Shown here: positions 6,444 through 7,505 of the stretch, piece after piece
How the letters are laid out: the number at the start of each line of letters is the position of its first letter
Position numbering within the stretch: the stretch's first letter is position 1
From: an uncultured Bacilli bacterium
GTDB lineage: Bacteria; Bacillota_I; Bacilli_A; RF39; UBA660
Assembly: GCA_944363685.1 (NCBI GenBank)
Contig: CALVUV010000064.1
Span: 1-7,505 of the forward strand
DNA: 7,505 nucleotides
Direction of reading: 5' to 3'
Translations under genes and position numbers: made by a program
Notes under the pieces: model-generated
Told to the model about the DNA's origin: nothing
Seen by the model: the letters and a program-made list of their open reading frames with translations, nothing else
Databases searched by the model: none

Positions 6444-6601
6444 TGCAATTACTTAACTTAAAAAACACTTTAAATGAATTTACGAAAAAAATAAATGATT
6501 TTTTAAGTCCTTATACATCAGAACCTGCATTTTGGGTAATTCTTGCCATAGTGCTATTATTAATATGCTGTTGGGGTATAAGGTATTTTGGAGAGAAGTA
6601 A
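6443..6601 (+). CDS. Small single-pass membrane protein, 52 residues
   Basis: ATG at 6443-6445 shares its A with the stop codon of the HdeD-like gene (TAATG), and GAGGAA lies 2 nt before this ATG, a layout typical of translational coupling. The product has a polar, probably helical N-terminal part (residues 1-21), a short S-P-Y-T-S-E-P turn (22-28) and one hydrophobic segment, FWVILAIVLLLICCWGIRYF (30-49), ending in GEK. It contains two adjacent cysteines and two tryptophans in the membrane segment. The stop lies inside the left arm of a strong terminator, so the gene is exactly the last cistron of the unit. I do not recognise a family. Overlap, ribosome binding site and clean termination make it likely real; a helper or partner of the HdeD-like protein is a guess. 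Confidence 0.75.
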   Translation: MQLLNLKNTLNEFTKKINDFLSPYTSEPAFWVILAIVLLLICCWGIRYFGEK

Positions 6602-6629
6602 GTTAAACCCAACTTACTTCTTTTTTCTT
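6595..6629 (+). terminator. Strong intrinsic terminator closing the gpsA-to-small-protein unit
   Basis: A perfect 10-bp stem, GAAGTAAGTT (6595-6604) with AACTTACTTC (6611-6620), has the loop AAACCC and is followed by six T, a C and three T. The stem can extend by a further A-T, G-T and A-T pair. The stop codon of the 52-residue protein (6599-6601) sits in the left arm. Confidence 0.9.
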
Positions 6630-6652
6630 TAAAGAGGAAAGGAGGAGAAATT

Positions 6653-7198
6653 ATGGAAAAATTAAAAATAGGAAAAACGTATCAAATTCACAGTTATAAA
6701 CACAATGGACAAATATATAAAGCATGGGATGAAGCATTACTAATAAAATATGATTTTAAAAACGGAATCTTAATATTTGGTAATGATTGTACAACGGTAA
6801 CTGAAAAAGATGGGCATAAATGGAAAACAAAGGAGCCTGCAATATTATTCTTTTTCTTGCACAAATGGTATAATATAATAGGTCAATATAAACAAAAGGG
6901 AATAAGTTATTATTGTAATATGGCAAGTCCCATTATAATAGAAGATGGAACAATTAAATATATAGATTACGATTTAGATGTAAAAGTGTTTCCGAATGGA
7001 AGTTTTAAAGTAGTTGATAAAAATGAATATAATTATCATAAAAAAAAGTTTGCATATCCAAAAGAGATTGATCATATTTTAAAAAAAGAAATGAATAATT
7101 TAATAAATGAGGTAAGATCTAAAAAAAATTACTTCAATAATAATGATATAAAAAAGCTAGTAGAACAATATCTTTCTCTAAAAAATGAAAAAAATTAA
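6653..7198 (+). CDS. DUF402 family protein, probable nucleoside tri-/diphosphate phosphatase
   Basis: This 181-residue soluble protein has the usual length and motif order of Firmicute DUF402 proteins: an N-terminal beta-barrel region (about 1-50), EPAILFFFLHKWYNIIG (61-77, with W72, Y73, N74), GISYYCNMASP (83-93, with Y87 and N89), and the acidic YIDYDLDVKVFPNG (103-116, with D105, D107, D109), followed by a charged helical C-terminus. Characterised members (Ntdp in Staphylococcus, SC4828 in Streptomyces) hydrolyse nucleoside tri- and diphosphates with a divalent metal; the aspartates and aromatic residues here fit that site. The ATG is preceded by a very strong AAAGGAGG (6638-6645). I see no convincing promoter between the upstream terminator and this start. 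No clear terminator follows before the rRNA promoter region. The family call is secure; the physiological substrate is not. Confidence 0.92.
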   Translation: MEKLKIGKTYQIHSYKHNGQIYKAWDEALLIKYDFKNGILIFGNDCTTVTEKDGHKWKTKEPAILFFFLHKWYNIIGQYKQKGISYYCNMASPIIIEDGTIKYIDYDLDVKVFPNGSFKVVDKNEYNYHKKKFAYPKEIDHILKKEMNNLINEVRSKKNYFNNNDIKKLVEQYLSLKNEKN

Positions 7199-7216
7199 AA
7201 AAAATGAAAAAAAGTG

Positions 7217-7245
7217 TTGACACTTATAAACGACTCTGATATATT
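7217..7245 (+). promoter_or_regulatory. Tandem rRNA promoter 1
   Basis: TTGACA (7217-7222), 17-bp spacer and TATATT (7240-7245), preceded by TG plus one base (extended -10). An A-rich tract upstream (about 7197-7213) could act as an UP element. The predicted start is near 7252-7253, where a G is available. Confidence 0.85.
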
Positions 7246-7311
7246 AGAAAACGTCACTTGAATTTAGAACTTGTTGACACAAAAGAAAGTCAAAAAAAAA
7301 TGAAAAAAGTG

Positions 7312-7341
7312 TTGACAAAGTGGTTTTAAATTTGATATAGT
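7312..7341 (+). promoter_or_regulatory. Tandem rRNA promoter 2
   Basis: TTGACA (7312-7317), 18-bp spacer and TATAGT (7336-7341), again with an extended -10 (TG plus one base). An A-tract lies just upstream (7292-7308). The predicted start is a G at about 7348, with a G-rich discriminator unlike the other promoters. Confidence 0.8.
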
Positions 7342-7350
7342 GGAGAGGCG

Positions 7351-7380
7351 TTGACACAAGTTGTCAAAACAAAATATACC
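7351..7380 (+). promoter_or_regulatory. Possible weak rRNA promoter inside an inverted repeat
   Basis: TTGACA (7351-7356) is followed after 18 bp by TATACC (7375-7380, 4 of 6 matches). The -35 is one arm of an inverted repeat, TTGACA-5-TGTCAA (7351-7367), and begins within a few bases of the predicted start of tandem promoter 2. It could be a promoter, a protein-binding site, or both. Confidence 0.4.
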
Positions 7381-7414
7381 AAGAAAAAAGTCGACAAAAA
7401 AATTAAAAAAAGTG

Positions 7415-7443
7415 TTGACAAACAAAAGAGAATTTGGTATATT
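7415..7443 (+). promoter_or_regulatory. Tandem rRNA promoter 3 (proximal)
   Basis: TTGACA (7415-7420), 17-bp spacer and TATATT (7438-7443), with an A-tract upstream (about 7396-7411). The predicted start is the G at 7450, which places the boxB-like hairpin and boxA right at the beginning of the transcript. It is the promoter closest to the expected 16S gene. Confidence 0.87.
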
Positions 7444-7452
7444 AAAAACGCA

Positions 7453-7466
7453 GCTTGAGAAAAAGC
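7453..7466 (+). promoter_or_regulatory. boxB-like hairpin of the rRNA leader
   Basis: GCTT (7453-7456) pairs with AAGC (7463-7466) around a six-base GAGAAA loop, five bases before boxA. The stem is only 4 bp, but position and order (boxB then boxA) match rRNA antitermination sites. Confidence 0.5.
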
Positions 7467-7471
7467 AAAAA

Positions 7472-7484
7472 TGTTCTTTGAAAA
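7472..7484 (+). promoter_or_regulatory. rRNA antitermination boxA
   Basis: TGTTCTTTGAAAA matches the boxA element of Bacillus-type rRNA leaders, where NusB and NusE (S10) bind to build the antitermination complex that protects long untranslated rRNA transcripts from Rho and pausing. It is the strongest indication that a 16S rRNA gene follows the window. Confidence 0.85.
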
Positions 7485-7505
7485 CTAAGCAAAACGTCAA
7501 TTTTG

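Larger units (their letters stand above)
7199..7505 (+). promoter_or_regulatory. Control region of a ribosomal RNA operon (non-coding)
   Basis: This 307-base stretch has no credible gene; an open frame on its minus strand (7264-7500) is only the reverse of A-rich promoter DNA. It contains five exact TTGACA boxes, long A-tracts in front of three of them, good -10 elements, and at the end a boxB-like hairpin plus boxA followed by leader sequence. Such density of strong promoters plus boxA is characteristic of rRNA operons. The 16S gene itself is not in the window and would start shortly after 7505. Individual elements are listed separately. Confidence 0.85.

Noticed and set aside
7197..7443. 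CRISPR-like array suggested by the repeated GTGTTGACA blocks
   Set aside because: Repeats are short and AT-dominated, spacing is unequal (95 and 103 bp), and each is followed by a -10 element; they are promoters.
7264..7500. Minus-strand open frame rich in Phe and Cys
   Set aside because: It is the reverse complement of A-tracts, TTGACA boxes and boxA in the rRNA control region; the composition is an artefact.
1..7505. Mobile element, phage or defence island
   Set aside because: No transposase, integrase, terminal repeats or defence-type proteins are visible; gene content is housekeeping and envelope.

Overview
The window is about 7.5 kb of very AT-rich DNA with short intergenic gaps, Gram-positive style ribosome binding sites (AGGAGG-like), A/T-biased codons and the standard genetic code (tryptophan as TGG, no internal TGA in the genes read). 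Together with the gene families (Der, GpsA, VanZ, RDD, LiaF-like, DUF402) and a rRNA leader boxA of Bacillus type, this points to a low-GC Firmicute, perhaps one of the small-genome gut Bacilli/Erysipelotrichia-like lineages. The lineage is an inference; no 16S sequence lies inside the window.

Layout. Positions 1-1236 (minus) hold the ribosome-assembly GTPase Der, cut at its C-terminus by the window edge. It is divergent from a YjdF/DUF2238-like membrane protein (1326-2135, plus), and the two promoters interleave in an 89-bp gap. The membrane gene meets a small Xre-type regulator (2157-2408, minus) tail to tail at a shared bidirectional terminator. The regulator is divergent from a LiaF-like membrane protein (2560-3204), and two 15-bp-spaced direct repeats lie in the gap as a candidate operator. 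A VOC/glyoxalase-fold metalloprotein (3227-3625) follows and ends at a terminator. Then come gpsA (3702-4664), tightly coupled to a VanZ-RDD fusion protein (4673-5785), an HdeD/DUF308-like membrane protein (5808-6443) and an overlapping 52-codon single-pass membrane protein (6443-6601), closed by a strong terminator. A DUF402 nucleoside-phosphatase-like gene (6653-7198) precedes the last 307 bases. These are non-coding and look like the control region of a ribosomal RNA operon: tandem strong promoters with A-tracts, extra TTGACA boxes in inverted repeats, a boxB-like hairpin and boxA. The 16S gene would begin just past the window.

How the genes relate. There are two themes. One is ribosome and nucleotide economy (Der, DUF402, rRNA operon). 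The other is the cell envelope: GpsA makes the glycerol-3-phosphate for phospholipids, and VanZ-RDD, LiaF-like, HdeD-like, YjdF-like and the small membrane protein are all membrane-embedded families, several of them linked elsewhere to envelope or antibiotic stress. No recognisable new defence or mobile system is present. The most unusual signals are regulatory: the dense rRNA promoter array, 12-15 nt mRNA leaders in which the Shine-Dalgarno lies at or near the predicted transcript 5' end, and terminators and promoters that overlap stop codons.
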